A DNA stretch of 28,969 nucleotides from JASHVB01 sp049522565 (GCA_049522565.1 JBEKNT010000105.1:1-28969); one strand, 5' to 3'. Shown: positions 1 to 7,648, counted from the first letter of the stretch. Notes: generated by a model from the letters alone, not told the origin. Made by a program: numbers and translations.

Positions 1-40
1 CATCGAGATAGAGTAGTGTGTTGGTGCCGCGCTCGCTCAT
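1..40 (-). CDS. urtD: Urea ABC transporter ATPase UrtD, first 13 codons (partial)
   Basis: An ATG read leftwards from position 40 opens a frame beginning MSERGTNTLLYLD, which leaves the window. The ATG overlaps the TGA of the upstream permease gene in an ATGA arrangement, so the two genes are translationally coupled. Known urt operons run urtABCDE, and UrtD is the first of the two ATP-binding subunits that power urea import. The identification rests on position and a UrtD-like N-terminus only, because no Walker motif lies inside the window. Confidence 0.75.
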   Translation of the reverse strand, partial: MSERGTNTLLYLD

Positions 41-1164
41 CCGGTGACCTCGCGCGCTTCGCCGACCGGCGGCTCGATTGCCGGCTCGTCCGGCACGATC
101 CGCACGCGCGGGGCGAACACGCCCATCAATCCGCGCGGCAGAAACAGCGTGACGAAGATGAACAGCGCGCCCAACGCGAACAGCCAAAGTTCCGGCAATG
201 CGCTGGTGAACCAGGTCTTGCCGAGGTTGATCAGCACCGCGCCGAGGATGGCGCCGACCAGCGTGCCGCGACCGCCGACCGCGACCCAGATGACCGCCTC
301 AATCGAGTTGGCCGGCGCGAATTCGCTCGGGTTGATGATACCAACCTGCGGCACGTAAAGCGCGCCACCGATGCCGGCCATCATTGCCGACAGCACGAAC
401 ACGAACAGCTTATACGATTCCGGACGGTAGCCGAGGAACCGCGTGCGCGATTCGGTGTCGCGCACCGCGATCAGCACCTTGCCGAACCGCGACGTGACAA
501 CGAAGCGTGCAAGCAAGTACTGGCCGCACAGGAACACGGCGGATAGCACCAGCAGGCCACACCGTGTGGCTTCCGCCTGCACCGGGAAGCCCAGCAGATC
601 CTTGAAATCGGTCAGGCCGTTATTGCCGCCGAAGCCCATGTCGTTGCGGAAGAACGCCAGCAGCAGCGCGTAGGTCAGCGCCTGGGTGATGATCGAAAGA
701 TACACGCCGGTGACGCGCGAACGGAATGCCAGCCAGCCGAATACCAATGCCAGCACGCCGGGCACCAGAAGCACCATCAGCGCGGCGAGACCGAACCAAT
801 TGAAGCCGTACCAGTACCAGGGAAGGTGATTCCAGCCGAGAAACACCATGAAATCGGGCAGCACCGGATTGCCGTAAACCCCGCGCGTGCCGATCTGGCG
901 CATCATGTACATGCCCATCGCGTAGCCGCCGAGCGCGAAAAACGCCGCGTGGCCCAACGACAGGATGCCGGCGAAGCCCCAGACCAGATCGACGGCCAGG
1001 GCCAACATGGCAAAGCACAGATACTTGCCGGTCAGCGCTATGACATAGGTGGGAACATGCGCGGCGGATGCGGGCGCGGTTCCCAGATTCAAACCGGCGA
1101 GCAATACCGCGCCGCCCAGCAGCAGCACCAGCGTCGTCCATGCCGTGCGGTCGAGCCCCTTCAT
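37..1164 (-). CDS. urtC: Urea ABC transporter permease UrtC
   Basis: Inner-membrane permease of the branched-chain-amino-acid (LivM-like) type, which would form the urea channel together with UrtB. The 375-residue product has about ten hydrophobic segments, starting with one at roughly residues 10-30 (LVLLLGGAVLLAGLNLG), and carries the LivM-type stretch AVRDTESRTRFLGYRPESYK. Length is normal for the family. The start at 1164 is preferred over an upstream in-frame ATG because it gives an ATGA overlap with the urtB stop and removes a non-homologous 106-residue extension. Its own stop overlaps the urtD start in the same way. The gene shares the urtA promoter region. Substrate specificity is inferred from the whole operon, especially UrtA. 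Confidence 0.93.
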   Translation of the reverse strand: MKGLDRTAWTTLVLLLGGAVLLAGLNLGTAPASAAHVPTYVIALTGKYLCFAMLALAVDLVWGFAGILSLGHAAFFALGGYAMGMYMMRQIGTRGVYGNPVLPDFMVFLGWNHLPWYWYGFNWFGLAALMVLLVPGVLALVFGWLAFRSRVTGVYLSIITQALTYALLLAFFRNDMGFGGNNGLTDFKDLLGFPVQAEATRCGLLVLSAVFLCGQYLLARFVVTSRFGKVLIAVRDTESRTRFLGYRPESYKLFVFVLSAMMAGIGGALYVPQVGIINPSEFAPANSIEAVIWVAVGGRGTLVGAILGAVLINLGKTWFTSALPELWLFALGALFIFVTLFLPRGLMGVFAPRVRIVPDEPAIEPPVGEAREVTG

Positions 1165-2750
1165 GCCTCGGCTGCCCTGCCCTTGAGCGGGAACATCCCG
1201 CGCGGGCGGCGCTGGATGAACAGAATCAGCAAGACCAGCACGACGATCTTGCCCAGTACGGCACCGGCCACCGGTTCCAGGAACTTGTTGACGACTCCCA
1301 ATGTCATCGCACCCACCACGGTGCCCCACAGATTGCCGACGCCGCCGAACACCACCACCATGAAGCTGTCGATGATGTAGTTCTGCCCCAGGTTGGGTGA
1401 GACATTGTCGATCTGGCTCAGCGCCACGCCGGCCATGCCGGCTACGCCGGAACCCAGGCCGAACGTCAGTGCGTCGATCCACGGCGTGCGAATGCCCATC
1501 GCCGCCGCCATCAGCCGGTTCTGCGTCACTGCGCGCATCCGCAGGCCCAGCGGCGTGAAGCGCAACGCCGCCATCAGCGCAGCCAGTACGATCACGGCGA
1601 ACAGGATGATGTACAAACGGTTCAACGTCAGCGTCAGACCGCCGAGATGCATATCGCCGCTCATCCAGCCTGGCGTATCGACGTCCAGGTTATGGGCGCC
1701 GAACAGCGTGCGCACGGCCTGCTGCAACACCAGCGACAGGCCCCAGGTGGCCAGCAGCGTTTCCAACGGACGGCCGTACAGCCAGCGGATCAGGCTGCGT
1801 TCGATGGCGATGCCAACCACGCCCGCGACGATGAAGGCCAGCGGCACCGCGAACAGCAGATTGGCCTGGTACAGCGACGGCGCGAACTGGTGCATCAATT
1901 GCTGTACCACATAGGTCGTGTAGGCGCCGATCATCACCATCTCGCCGTGCGCCATGTTGATGACGCCCATCACGCCGAAGGTGATCGCCAGCCCCGCCGC
2001 GGCCAGCAACAGCACCGAACCGAGGCTGATGCCGTAATAAACGCTTTGCAGGATGCTCCAGAGTTGCAGCACGCGATCGATCGAGTCCACCGCCGCGTCC
2101 ACCGCCTGCGCGACGGCGGGTGGTTGGCCCGACAGCCCGGCCAGTGTCGATCGCGCGTCGATGTCGCCGCGCGCTTTCAGCACCGCCACCGCATCCAGCC
2201 GATTTTGCTCTGAACTGCCTGCCGAGTACAACAGCGCCGCGGCCCGCGCCTGTTGCATGCGCAGCTTCACCGCCGGGTCGGATTCCGTGGCCAGCGCCTT
2301 GGTCAGCCCTGGCAACGCCGCGGGGTCATGCGACTTGAACACTGCCTCGGCAGCCTGTAACCGCGTGTCCGCGTCAGCCGAGAACAGGCGCAGGCTGCCG
2401 AGCGCCGCATCGATTGCGTTGCGCACCGCGTTATTGAGCCGCACCTGCTTCAGGCCGTTCGCCATCACGTCCGGCGCCGCCGCTCCGGTCGCCGCGTCCA
2501 CCACCGTGCCGTCGGCAGCCTTGATGAACAGCGCATGGTCGGCACGCACGTAAAGCGTGCCGGACTGTAGCGCGGCGATGATCGTGGCGGCTCGCTGGTT
2601 GCCGGACGCGGCCAACACTTCGACTCCATGGCGAACCGAATCGAAGTTCGACGTGCCGAGCAACGCCAGCGGGTCTTCGTCCTGGGCGCGCGCCAACGGG
2701 GGCGCCAGCGTCAGGACGGCCATGAACAGCAGGGCGAAGATTCGCTGCAT
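1161..2750 (-). CDS. urtB: Urea ABC transporter permease UrtB, long form with N-terminal periplasmic domain
   Basis: Second permease subunit of the urea importer, 529 residues. Residues 1-22 look like a signal peptide (MQRIFALLFMAVLTLAPPLA, then RAQ). Residues about 23-227 form a soluble alanine-rich, repeat-like domain expected in the periplasm. From about 228 (VLQLWSILQSVYYG) the LivH-type membrane domain begins, with FGVMGVINMAHGEMVMIGAY and the cytoplasmic stretch MRAVTQNRLMAAAMGI. The long form with an N-terminal extension is known from proteobacterial UrtB proteins; cyanobacterial forms are shorter. The start at 2750 was chosen because it gives the signal peptide, whereas the longer frame adds 41 unlikely residues. 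The stop overlaps the urtC ATG. A stem-loop lies between urtA and this gene. Confidence 0.92.
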   Translation of the reverse strand: MQRIFALLFMAVLTLAPPLARAQDEDPLALLGTSNFDSVRHGVEVLAASGNQRAATIIAALQSGTLYVRADHALFIKAADGTVVDAATGAAAPDVMANGLKQVRLNNAVRNAIDAALGSLRLFSADADTRLQAAEAVFKSHDPAALPGLTKALATESDPAVKLRMQQARAAALLYSAGSSEQNRLDAVAVLKARGDIDARSTLAGLSGQPPAVAQAVDAAVDSIDRVLQLWSILQSVYYGISLGSVLLLAAAGLAITFGVMGVINMAHGEMVMIGAYTTYVVQQLMHQFAPSLYQANLLFAVPLAFIVAGVVGIAIERSLIRWLYGRPLETLLATWGLSLVLQQAVRTLFGAHNLDVDTPGWMSGDMHLGGLTLTLNRLYIILFAVIVLAALMAALRFTPLGLRMRAVTQNRLMAAAMGIRTPWIDALTFGLGSGVAGMAGVALSQIDNVSPNLGQNYIIDSFMVVVFGGVGNLWGTVVGAMTLGVVNKFLEPVAGAVLGKIVVLVLLILFIQRRPRGMFPLKGRAAEA

Positions 2751-2774
2751 CGGTGCGCCTCGATGGGACCGAAC

Positions 2775-2805
2775 GGGGGCGGCCGGGGAGGAGTCGGCCG
2801 CCCCC
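2775..2805 (-). promoter_or_regulatory. Stem-loop between urtA and urtB
   Basis: A perfect 11-bp inverted repeat, GGGGGCGGCCG at 2775-2785 against CGGCCGCCCCC at 2795-2805, with a 9-nt loop. It lies 18 nt beyond the urtA stop and has no following T-run. In many ABC operons such intercistronic hairpins protect or attenuate the message, so the binding protein is made in excess over the permeases. That role is inferred here. Confidence 0.6.
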
Positions 2806-2823
2806 GACGAGGCAATCAGGCCG

Positions 2824-4170
2824 TCAGGCCTTCTTGCCGGCGGTGCACTTGCCGGTTGCCACGTTGAATGCACCGCACTTCAACGGCGCCCGCCAGTCGC
2901 CGATCAGGTCCTTGGTATCGGCGACGTAAGGCGACCACTCCTGCGCCACCACCAGTCCGGGAGTCTGCGACACGATGTTGAACTGCCCGTCGCCCTGGAT
3001 CTCGCCGATCAGCACCGGCTTGGTGATGTGATGGTTGGGCATCAGCGCCGAATAGCCGCCCGACAGGTTAGGCACCGCCACGCCGATCAGCGCATCGATC
3101 ACCGCGTCCGGATCGGTGGTGCCGGCCTTCTCCACGCCCTTCACCCACATGTTGAAGCCGATGTAGTGCGCCTCCATCGGGTCGTTGGTGGTGCGGTTCG
3201 GCTTGTTGGTGAACTTGTGCCAGGCGTCGATGAAGGTCTTGTTGTCCGGGTTGTCGATGCTCTCGAAGTAGTTCCACGCGGCCAGGTGGCCGACCAGTGG
3301 CTTGGTGTCGATACCGGCGAGTTCTTCCTCGCCGACGCTGAACGCCACCACCGGAATGTCGGTCGCCTTGATGCCCTGGTTGCCGAGTTCCTTGTAGAAC
3401 GGCACGTTGGCGTCGCCGTTGATGGTGGACACCACCGCCGTCTTCTTGCCGGCCGAGCCGAACTTCTTGATCGACGCCACGATGTTCTGCCAGTCGGAAT
3501 GGCCGAACGGCGTGTAGTTGATCATGATGTCGTCGGGTGCCACGCCCTTCAGCTTCAGATAGGCTTCGAGAATCTGGTTGGTGGTGCGCGGATAGACGTA
3601 GTCGGTGCCGGCCAGCACCCAGCGCTTCACGCTGTTCTCGCTCATCAGGTAGTCCACTGCCGGGATCGCCTGCTGGTTCGGCGCCGCGCCGGTATAGAAC
3701 ACGTTGCGGCTGCACTCCTGGCCTTCGTACTGCACCGGATAGAACAGGATGCCGTTCAGCTCCTCGAACACCGGCAGCACGGACTTGCGCGACACCGAGG
3801 TCCAGCAGCCGAACACCGCGGCGCACTTGTCCACCGACAGCAATTGCCGCGCCTTCTCTGCGAACAACGGCCAGTTGGACGCCGGGTCCACCACCACGGC
3901 TTCGAGCTTCTTGCCCAGCAATCCGCCCTTGGCGTTCTGCTGCTCGATCAGCATCAGCATGACGTCCTTCAGCGTCGTCTCGCTGATCGCCATGGTGCCG
4001 GAGAGTGAGTGCAGGATGCCCACCTTGATGGTGCCGCCCGTGGGAGCGGCGGCCTGCGCGCGTGCGGGTGTCGTGGCGGCCTTCACTGCGCCAAGCGCGG
4101 CGACTGTGACGGCGGCAGCGCCAAGCCGGCCGAGCCGGCGACGCGACATGCTGGTATCGATAGGTGCCAT
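2824..4170 (-). CDS. urtA: Urea ABC transporter substrate-binding protein UrtA
   Basis: Periplasmic urea-binding protein that would deliver urea to UrtBC. The 448-residue product begins with a twin-arginine-like leader (SRRRLGRLGAAAVTVAALGA, ending near ARAQA), so Tat export is plausible. The mature protein starts GTIKVGILHSLSGTMAISE and continues with the typical UrtA stretches DPASNWPLFAEKARQLL, FGCWTSVSRKSVLPVFE and YPVQYEGQECSRNVFYTG, which set this family apart from amino-acid-binding LivK relatives. The ATG at 4170 has an AGGA about 10 nt upstream; an internal ATG at 4149 just before SRRRLG is possible. It is the first gene of the operon, with a sigma-54 element about 75 nt upstream, consistent with nitrogen-limitation control. 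Confidence 0.93.
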   Translation of the reverse strand: MAPIDTSMSRRRLGRLGAAAVTVAALGAVKAATTPARAQAAAPTGGTIKVGILHSLSGTMAISETTLKDVMLMLIEQQNAKGGLLGKKLEAVVVDPASNWPLFAEKARQLLSVDKCAAVFGCWTSVSRKSVLPVFEELNGILFYPVQYEGQECSRNVFYTGAAPNQQAIPAVDYLMSENSVKRWVLAGTDYVYPRTTNQILEAYLKLKGVAPDDIMINYTPFGHSDWQNIVASIKKFGSAGKKTAVVSTINGDANVPFYKELGNQGIKATDIPVVAFSVGEEELAGIDTKPLVGHLAAWNYFESIDNPDNKTFIDAWHKFTNKPNRTTNDPMEAHYIGFNMWVKGVEKAGTTDPDAVIDALIGVAVPNLSGGYSALMPNHHITKPVLIGEIQGDGQFNIVSQTPGLVVAQEWSPYVADTKDLIGDWRAPLKCGAFNVATGKCTAGKKA

Positions 4171-4246
4171 AGCCTGTGTCCTGTTCCCCGTTCTTGTTTG
4201 ATTCACGGCAGCCGGAGCGTCAGATGCTCTGCTCAATGAATCGGAT

Positions 4247-4262
4247 TGCAACGGTCATGCCA
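4247..4262 (-). promoter_or_regulatory. Sigma-54 (RpoN) -24/-12 promoter for urtABCD
   Basis: Read on the minus strand, the site is TGGCATGACCGTTGCA, which fits the RpoN consensus TGGCAYRNNNNTTGCW at every defined position, with the GG and GC doublets correctly spaced. Transcription would start near 4235, leaving a leader of about 65 nt before the urtA ATG. Sigma-54 control through NtrC is well known for urea uptake and other nitrogen-scavenging genes. No convincing NtrC dyad was found by eye further upstream (4263-4717). Confidence 0.8.
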
Positions 4263-4660
4263 GACCGCGGGAGGGCGGCAAGCTGCCGGGGGCCGCCGCG
4301 CCTCGCGCGGTTCTGCCGCGTCGGCGGGCAAATCTTTCGCAACTCGCCCAAAAACCAGTCACCCGGCTGCGTCGTTCCTTGGGATAACGCGTCCGCATTC
4401 AGCAGCTTTTCGTGCTTCGCGAACCTTGTCGCCGGCACCCGCATTGACCTACGGCACGGACGGCCGCCGTCGTCATGGGCGGACTTGATCCGTCCATCTT
4501 CCCGGCACCACCGCTGCATCGTTGGCCGGGTCGGGCACGGCCATGACGGGGGATCGACCGCACGACGGCCAATGTCTCCTGCCGTTCGATCTTAACGCGA
4601 TGCGCGTGGGTCACGCCCGGCCATGCCGGGTGGGGCCGGTCGGTGCGAATCGGCCGAGTG
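4263..4660. other. Intergenic region between the urt promoter and the hydrolase gene; no gene seen
   Basis: About 400 bases without a supportable gene. Open frames exist on both strands, but their products are arginine-rich, have no recognisable family and lack a ribosome binding site. The right side of the urt promoter (activator sites for NtrC, usually 100-150 bp upstream) should lie here. A GCACCA half-site-like sequence near 4505 has no matching partner, so no operator is called. Confidence 0.5.
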
Positions 4661-4680
4661 TCAACCGGTAGGCCGGTTGA
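4661..4680 (+). promoter_or_regulatory. Inverted repeat next to a -10-like hexamer, upstream of the hydrolase gene
   Basis: Perfect 8-bp arms, TCAACCGG and CCGGTTGA, separated by TAGG. TATAGT follows directly at 4681-4686 and could be a -10 box, so the dyad would sit in the -35/-10 spacer region. The hydrolase ATG is 37 nt downstream. It could be an operator for a dimeric regulator or a leader hairpin. No regulator is identifiable. Confidence 0.4.
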
Positions 4681-4717
4681 TATAGTGTTCGGAACGCCAT
4701 CCCCGAGGAACCAGGCC

Positions 4718-5458
4718 ATGCGCGCGTTGTGGCTGCCCGTCCTGATCGTCCTTTGGCCGGGGCTCGCACCAGCGGCCTGGAGCCAGGAACGGATCGATCT
4801 GCCGACGCGACCTGGTGTCACGCAGCCGATCCACCTCACCGCTGCGCGCAATCCGGTGGCCAGCGCCGTTCTGTTTCCCGGAGGGTCCGGCGTGGTGAGC
4901 GCGATGCGCAACAATTTCCTGATCCGGGTCGCTGGCGATTTCGCCGCTGCCGGGGTGACGGCCGCAGTCGCCGACGCGCCGTCGGATCACACCTGGGGCC
5001 TGGATGTCGGAGTCCGGGCCGGAGAAGCGCAGGCTGCCGATACCGCGGTCATCGTTGCGTTCCTGCGCAGTCGCGCGGCGGTGCCGGTGTGGCTGGTCGG
5101 CACCAGCCGCGGTTCGATCTCCGCGGCCAACGCGGGCGTGCGTTTGGGGCCGCGGGTTATCGCCGGCGTCGTGCTGACCTCGTCGGTGTGGGCCGGCGGA
5201 ATGTCGGCGGTGCCGTTCGGCACGATGCGAGTGCCCGTGCTGATCGTGCATAATCGCAACGACGCGTGCAAGGAAAGCCCGTTCGCCCTGGTCGAACCGG
5301 CGTTTGCTACGCTCACGGCGACGCCGGCGAAACAGCTCATCGCTGTCGCCGGCGGATCGCTACGCGGCAACCCGTGTGACGCGCTATCGCCGCACGGTTA
5401 TTTCGGCATCGAGGACCAGGTGGTCCCGCCGATTCTAGACTGGATCAGGTCGCACTGA
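4718..5458 (+). CDS. Secreted alpha/beta hydrolase
   Basis: A 246-residue protein with a signal peptide (residues 1 to about 22, MRALWLPVLIVLWPGLAPAA) and a single alpha/beta-hydrolase fold. The nucleophile elbow is GTSRGS with Ser130. Asp182 (HNRNDAC) and His226 (SPHGYFG) are well placed to complete the triad. The stretch VLFPGGSGVV near residue 51 resembles the oxyanion loop. Two Cys (184 and 220) may form a disulphide, fitting a periplasmic location. The start at 4718 has a GAGGAA upstream and is the one that yields the signal peptide. The substrate cannot be told from the sequence. The gene runs tail to tail into the next gene, with a 14-bp overlap of their 3' ends. Confidence 0.82.
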   Translation: MRALWLPVLIVLWPGLAPAAWSQERIDLPTRPGVTQPIHLTAARNPVASAVLFPGGSGVVSAMRNNFLIRVAGDFAAAGVTAAVADAPSDHTWGLDVGVRAGEAQAADTAVIVAFLRSRAAVPVWLVGTSRGSISAANAGVRLGPRVIAGVVLTSSVWAGGMSAVPFGTMRVPVLIVHNRNDACKESPFALVEPAFATLTATPAKQLIAVAGGSLRGNPCDALSPHGYFGIEDQVVPPILDWIRSH

Positions 5459-5912
5459 ACTCGGGAGCGAAGCGCTGGGTGCGGAGCACCGCTGCCGCGC
5501 TGACCCCGAACAGCAGCTTCGATGCGAGCGTCACGACCATCGGCAGCAGCGTCAGGAAGCCGGGATCGAGGTGCGGCAGCACGACCAGAAAGTTGAAGGA
5601 CCAGACGGCGCCGAGCGCCAGCACGACAAGCATGCTCTGCGGCCAGGCGCCGACGCGGCGCAACAGCGGCGCGCGGAACGCGGCGACGACGGCGATGCCC
5701 AGCCCGACTGCGAGCAGCATGTGCAATGCGATGCCGATTGCGGCAATGAAGGGCAGCGTGCCGAGACCGGGAAGCAGCGCCGTCGCGACACCCCGTGCCA
5801 CCGCGCCGGCCGGCGTGCCGGTTATTGCGCCATAGACCGCAACCCACAGGACTTCGGCCGCGCCGCCGGCCAGACCAGCCGCCACACCCAGCCGCAACAT
5901 TCTGTTCGCCAT
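5445..5912 (-). CDS. Small integral membrane protein of unknown function
   Basis: 155 residues with about four hydrophobic segments: near residues 5-28, 46-75 (LPGLGTLPFIAAIGIALHML and onward), 93-115 (SMLVVLALGAVWSFNFLVVL) and 120-142. No catalytic or metal-binding motif was seen and no family was recognised. The start is an ATG followed by ANRMLRLGVAAGLAGG. A GAAAGG about 5 nt upstream is a fair ribosome binding site. The last 14 bases overlap the end of the opposing hydrolase gene. Confidence 0.75.
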   Translation of the reverse strand: MANRMLRLGVAAGLAGGAAEVLWVAVYGAITGTPAGAVARGVATALLPGLGTLPFIAAIGIALHMLLAVGLGIAVVAAFRAPLLRRVGAWPQSMLVVLALGAVWSFNFLVVLPHLDPGFLTLLPMVVTLASKLLFGVSAAAVLRTQRFAPEFSAT

Positions 5913-6003
5913 GCCCGTTTCCTTTCGCCTTGAAGACGAGGTAGCGTAGCTTGGGAAGGCGGATCAATCAAACTGTTTGGGATCCGGCCGGGCCGGGCGC
6001 CAA

Positions 6004-6065
6004 TTCTCTCCTCCCCCAAGCCCGGTTCGCTGTGCAACCCGGATCCTCAAGGGGAGGGAGAGAAC
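6004..6065. repeat. Imperfect palindromic GC-rich intergenic element
   Basis: Arms TTCTCTCCTCCCCC (6004-6017) and GGGGAGGGAGAGAAC (6051-6065) pair almost completely across a 33-nt centre. It lies 15 bases past the stop of the fatty-acid-hydroxylase-family gene. It resembles the CTCCCC/GGGGAG palindromes at 23589 and 24819, so it may belong to one dispersed family that also works as a 3'-end hairpin. Confidence 0.55.
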
Positions 6066-6079
6066 GCATCGCGTGTCGC

Positions 6080-6601
6080 TCACAGCTTCCCGTCGGGCTT
6101 CCGGTAGGTGCCGAGCAACCGGTCCCAGAAGAAGTCGATCACCGCGAAATTGCTGTTTGCGTGCAGATGGTGCACGAAATGAAGCTGCTGCATGCGTCTG
6201 AACCAGGCAAAGCGTTCCAGCAGCGATCCCTGCACGTGGTACGCCTTGTCGAAATAGACATGCAGATAGAACGAGGCCGCGGCGGTCAATCCCATGGCAA
6301 GAAACAGCCCCAGCGGCAGCAGAAAGAACGCCACTGCTCCGACCAGAATGGTCGGGATCAGGAAGAATGGCGTGTTGTTGCCCTCTTTGCCCTGATAGGC
6401 CGGGGAAGCGAGGTGACCTCGCGCGTAATACGTGTGGTGGTAATTGATATGGTTGCGGAAAAACAGGCCGCCGAGCCGGCGATGGCCGAGCCAGTAGTGC
6501 AGCAGGGTCTGGCTGCACGATATTGCCAGGTGCGTGCAGGTTATCGTCAGCACCAGCAACGGCAGTTCCCACAGCAGCCACGCATCCCGCGCGGGGATCA
6601 T
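6080..6601 (-). CDS. Fatty acid hydroxylase / sterol desaturase superfamily protein
   Basis: Membrane-bound di-iron oxygenase family. The 173-residue product has the family's histidine clusters: a first set in LLHYWLGHRRLGG, a second in FRNHINYHHTYY, a third HVYFDKAYH, and a final HFVHHLHANSNFAVIDFFWD. Hydrophobic segments lie between them (PFFLIPTILVGAVAFFLLPL). The protein is shorter than many members (about 250) but retains all expected His boxes. It probably hydroxylates a lipid; the substrate is unknown. The ATG at 6601 is preferred because GGAA lies 9 nt upstream; a GTG at 6607 would add two residues. Confidence 0.83.
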   Translation of the reverse strand: MIPARDAWLLWELPLLVLTITCTHLAISCSQTLLHYWLGHRRLGGLFFRNHINYHHTYYARGHLASPAYQGKEGNNTPFFLIPTILVGAVAFFLLPLGLFLAMGLTAAASFYLHVYFDKAYHVQGSLLERFAWFRRMQQLHFVHHLHANSNFAVIDFFWDRLLGTYRKPDGKL

Positions 6602-6681
6602 CGCCACGGTTTCCGCTCGGCTGGGCCAGCGGTGGCGGCCCTATGGTTGCGGCAGATCACTGGCTGTGACCGCCCGCGTCA

Positions 6682-6891
6682 TCAGGTCCGCGACCGCTGC
6701 AACGACTTGATGATGCCCTGGGGACGACCGGACGCGAGCGCGACCTTTTGATCCTGGGTCTCGATCGCCGCCTTGGCCGCATCCTCCCCCGCCTCCAGGG
6801 TAGAACTGGGAACTTTCCGATGAGAGCTGCGACTTCCATCCGCATAGGTGACATCGAAAAGCACGAAGGCGCTTTCGGTACGACGCTTCAT
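6682..6891 (-). CDS. Small conserved protein of unknown function (69 aa)
   Basis: A 69-residue protein, MKRRTESAFVLFDVTYADGS and onward, with a strand-rich first half and a helical segment around TLEAGEDAAKAAIETQDQK, ending in a basic tail. The ATG at 6891 has an AGGA 9 nt upstream (CAGGATCTGTATT before the ATG). A longer frame to 7026 is rejected because it overlaps the next gene. Function unknown. It lies 31 nt downstream of another small gene on the same strand and could share its transcript. Confidence 0.68.
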   Translation of the reverse strand: MKRRTESAFVLFDVTYADGSRSSHRKVPSSTLEAGEDAAKAAIETQDQKVALASGRPQGIIKSLQRSRT

Positions 6892-6922
6892 AATACAGAT
6901 CCTGTTGTCTGACCGTAATTGG

Positions 6923-7093
6923 TCACGATTCGGACGACTCTGACGCTTCCGCTTCGCTCGAAGGCGCGGCCTCCTGTTCGGACTTGCGGCGGGTGGCTGC
7001 CTCTTCGCGCTCGCGCTGCTTGGCATCCTTTTTCGCCTGCTTCAGGCGGTTCCGCTCGGCACGCTGCTGATTGTAGTTTGGCTTGAATGGCAT
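6923..7093 (-). CDS. Very small basic coiled-coil protein (56 aa)
   Basis: A short frame from ATG 7093 to TGA 6923 encoding 56 residues. It begins MPFKPNYNQQRAERNRLKQA, continues with a highly charged helix (KKDAKQREREEAATRRK) and ends in an acidic serine-rich tail (SEAEASESSES). Short proteins beginning MPFKP-YNQQR with a charged helix are, from memory, widespread in Rhizobiales and Acetobacteraceae, but no function is known to me. An AGGAGA just upstream of the ATG (CAGAGGAGAACTGA) is a strong ribosome binding site. It is easily missed by length cut-offs. Confidence 0.75.
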   Translation of the reverse strand: MPFKPNYNQQRAERNRLKQAKKDAKQREREEAATRRKSEQEAAPSSEAEASESSES

Positions 7094-7156
7094 TCAGTTC
7101 TCCTCTGCCCGCCAGGACGCGGCGCCCGTCCCAGGCGATGTCTGCAACGGCCGCGC

Positions 7157-7366
7157 CTAGCCGAGAATTCCTTGCCGCGCCGCCAACTGGCTCTCCAGCA
7201 CGACGCGCTCATGCCCGTCCGGCGCGTGCTTCACGCGATATTGCAGATCCTTGGTCTCGCTCGGCATCAGCCGCTGGACGGTGTATTTGCCGCGCGGGAC
7301 ATTGCCGTCGGCGGGACCCGGCAGAAAATCGACCACCTGGCCGACGGCAAACTTGTGACGGCGCAT
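7157..7366 (-). CDS. Small conserved protein of unknown function (69 aa)
   Basis: A 69-residue protein starting MRRHKFAVGQVVDFLPGPAD and containing YTVQRLMPSETKDLQYRVKH and ERVVLESQLA. The pattern (a basic start, GQ-V-F-PG, then Y-V-LP, QYR-K and a closing E-R-ESQL) is a recurrent uncharacterised alphaproteobacterial family, probably a compact beta-barrel. The start at 7366 has GGAGGG with a 4-nt spacer, far better than the longer frame to 7429. It lies downstream of the cold-shock gene, separated by a strong hairpin. Confidence 0.78.
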   Translation of the reverse strand: MRRHKFAVGQVVDFLPGPADGNVPRGKYTVQRLMPSETKDLQYRVKHAPDGHERVVLESQLAARQGILG

Positions 7367-7393
7367 GGCACCCTCCGTTGGCACATCCTCCGC

Positions 7394-7428
7394 TGCGGCC
7401 GATGCTGCCACCGGCAGCATCGGCCGCA
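7394..7428 (-). terminator. Strong hairpin after the cold-shock gene
   Basis: A perfect 16-bp inverted repeat, TGCGGCCGATGCTGCC at 7394-7409 against GGCAGCATCGGCCGCA at 7413-7428, with a 3-nt loop. It begins 14 nt past the stop of the cold-shock gene. No T-run follows, so it could terminate weakly, block 3' decay of a short cold-shock mRNA, or both. Confidence 0.65.
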
Positions 7429-7441
7429 TCGGCAGCGAGAC

Positions 7442-7648
7442 TCAGAGCGACTTCAGGTTGGTCGCCGAAGTCTTGCCCTGCTGGCCACGTTCCAGGTCGA
7501 AGCTGACCTTCTGGCCCTCGTTCAGTCCGCCAAGGCCAGCGCGCTCGACCGCCGAGATATGGACGAAGACATCCTTCGAGCCGTCATCCGGCTGAATGAA
7601 GCCAAACCCCTTCTGAGCGTTGAACCACTTGACCGTTCCTTGCGACAT
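7442..7648 (-). CDS. cspA: Cold-shock protein (single CSD, CspA family)
   Basis: A 68-residue nucleic-acid-binding protein that would melt RNA structure as an RNA chaperone. The single cold-shock domain fills the whole chain: GTVKWFNAQKGFGFI carries RNP1 (residues 13-18) and DVFVHIS carries RNP2 (residues 26-32). Length is typical (67-70). It is monocistronic: a terminator follows carD upstream, and a 16-bp hairpin follows its own stop. The 160-nt or longer space before the ATG could hold the long leader usual for cold-shock messages. The gene letter is by family resemblance; alphaproteobacteria carry several csp genes. Confidence 0.92.
   Translation of the reverse strand: MSQGTVKWFNAQKGFGFIQPDDGSKDVFVHISAVERAGLGGLNEGQKVSFDLERGQQGKTSATNLKSL

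Noticed and set aside
2557..4008. A 483-codon plus-strand frame opposite urtA
   Set aside because: Antisense to a clearly coding urtA; the product is made of His/Arg/Val runs and resembles no family.
4500..4520. Possible NtrC half-site (GCACCA) upstream of the urt promoter
   Set aside because: No matching second half at the proper spacing, so it is not called.
4399..4914. Minus-strand frame upstream of urtA, considered as a regulator of the urea operon
   Set aside because: It overlaps the start of the opposing hydrolase gene, has no helix-turn-helix or other motif, and is Arg/Thr-rich.
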